This document shows positions 4,684 through 5,138 of a stretch of 5,138 nt of DNA, piece by piece (the first letter of the stretch is position 1; each line of letters starts with the position of its first letter). Both the position numbers and the translations under genes were made by a program. The stretch lies in the NCBI GenBank assembly GCA_003219395.1, contig QHOR01000003.1, positions 1-5,138 of the forward strand. The letters run 5' to 3'. This DNA is from Verrucomicrobiota bacterium (GTDB lineage: Bacteria; Verrucomicrobiota; Verrucomicrobiia; Chthoniobacterales; UBA10450). The notes beneath the pieces were generated by a model. It was given only the letters and a program-made list of their open reading frames with translations, had not been told where the DNA came from and did not search any database.

Positions 4684-5081
4684 ACGCCGCAAAGTGGCGC
4701 CGATCGTCGGCCGGCAGATAAATGCCATCAGTTTTGTAGTTGTGGTGATTACCACTCCGCACACGTTCAACACAGAGTATTTCGCGGGCGTGCTTCTCAT
4801 CCACCCGCAACACATCCGGTGGTGCCGCCGTGTAAACCTTCATGTGATCGTAAAACGCAAACCGATCGATGTCGCCCAAATCCCTGGCGTCGCTTACTCG
4901 CAAAATTACGCTCTTGAGAAATCCGTTAAATCCGCCAGCACCTGTTGCGGAGTTACTTCTATAAAATTCCATGGACCTATTGCCTCCTTCACCGGCTCCA
5001 AAACGGTGTCCTTGCCGATGCCCTCGCTCCACCGAGCACAAGCGAATGGTTCACCTTTTCTTGCGGCCTTTGAACGCGATG
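4676..5081 (-). pseudogene. Primase-helicase (DUF5906 / P4-type SF3 ATPase) remnant with four frame changes
   Basis: Read across frames on the minus strand, about 135 residues of the ATPase core of a phage/plasmid primase-helicase are recognisable in order: HRVQRPQEKVNHSLVLGG, GIGKDTVLEPVKEAIGPW (Walker A), VTPQQVL, GFNGFLKSVILRVSDARDLG, FAFYDHMKVYTAAPPDVLRV, DEKHARE, YSVLNVCGVVITT, NYKTDGIYLPADDRRHF and AAWSS. These proteins unwind DNA at replication origins of phages, plasmids and integrated islands. The frame changes near 5021-5025 (before the Walker A), 4931-4936, 4780-4782 (one extra A in a run) and 4738-4745 (one A missing); the last two nearly compensate. The N-terminal primase part and the C-terminus are absent. 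It is beyond function and marks an old prophage or integrative element. Confidence 0.8.
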
Positions 5082-5138
5082 GTCCCGTCGTTGCGAACTT
5101 GCAGCAGCCGGCGGACCTAGCGAACGAGAATTGCGACC
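5082..5138. other. Unassigned right edge
   Basis: Helicase similarity stops near 5081, reading upstream on the minus strand. In another minus-strand frame a short peptide (VRNDGTIAFKGRKKR) precedes a stop at 5052-5054 and could be the end of some other gene, but I cannot identify it. Confidence 0.2.

Noticed and set aside
4646..5041. Minus-strand frame as an intact 131-residue gene
   Set aside because: Its first 37 residues or so and the segment after HARE are out of frame with the helicase family; it is one frame of a broken gene, not a gene.

Overview
The window looks like an accessory region of an alphaproteobacterial chromosome or symbiosis-type island, most likely Bradyrhizobium or a close relative. 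I base this on GC-rich codon use, a NepR-like protein behind an EcfG-type (general stress response) promoter, a small protein of a type I recall from Bradyrhizobium, and remnants of an ABC substrate-binding protein, a transposase and a phage/island primase-helicase. The genus is an inference from protein style, not a search result. The dominant feature is decay: only two genes with a recognisable domain look intact (a VOC protein and a NepR-like protein), plus two intact-looking unknown ORFs. Most other recognisable genes are truncated, frameshifted or internally deleted.

Left part (1-1000), mostly minus strand: a possible N-terminal end of an ABC permease running off the left edge, a tautomerase that kept its probable Pro1 codon but lost its ATG, a short unrecognised ORF, and an intact VOC (glyoxalase/dioxygenase fold) gene with a good ribosome binding site.

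Middle part (1000-2450): the last 39 codons of an ABC substrate-binding protein on the plus strand, an 18-residue N-terminal scrap of an integrase-core transposase on the minus strand, a silent stretch of about 350 bases, a small conserved-looking minus-strand protein, and an alpha/beta-hydrolase pseudogene that has lost the central segment carrying its nucleophile.

Right-centre (2450-3450), plus strand: an EcfG-type promoter (GGAAC-N17-CGTT) just upstream of a NepR-like anti-sigma factor, then an unrecognised 125-residue ORF. This is the best candidate for live, regulated function in the window: a NepR paralogue whose promoter suggests control by the stress response it would modulate.

Right part (3500-5138), minus strand: a cysteine-dioxygenase-family gene with all metal ligands and the Ser-His-Tyr triad but one frameshift, followed by a clean intrinsic terminator; then about 330 bases with nothing convincing; then two small unidentified fragments and the wreck of a DUF5906-type primase-helicase with four frame changes. 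I see no CRISPR array, no rRNA or tRNA, and no coherent undescribed system; the recognisable genes do not form one pathway.
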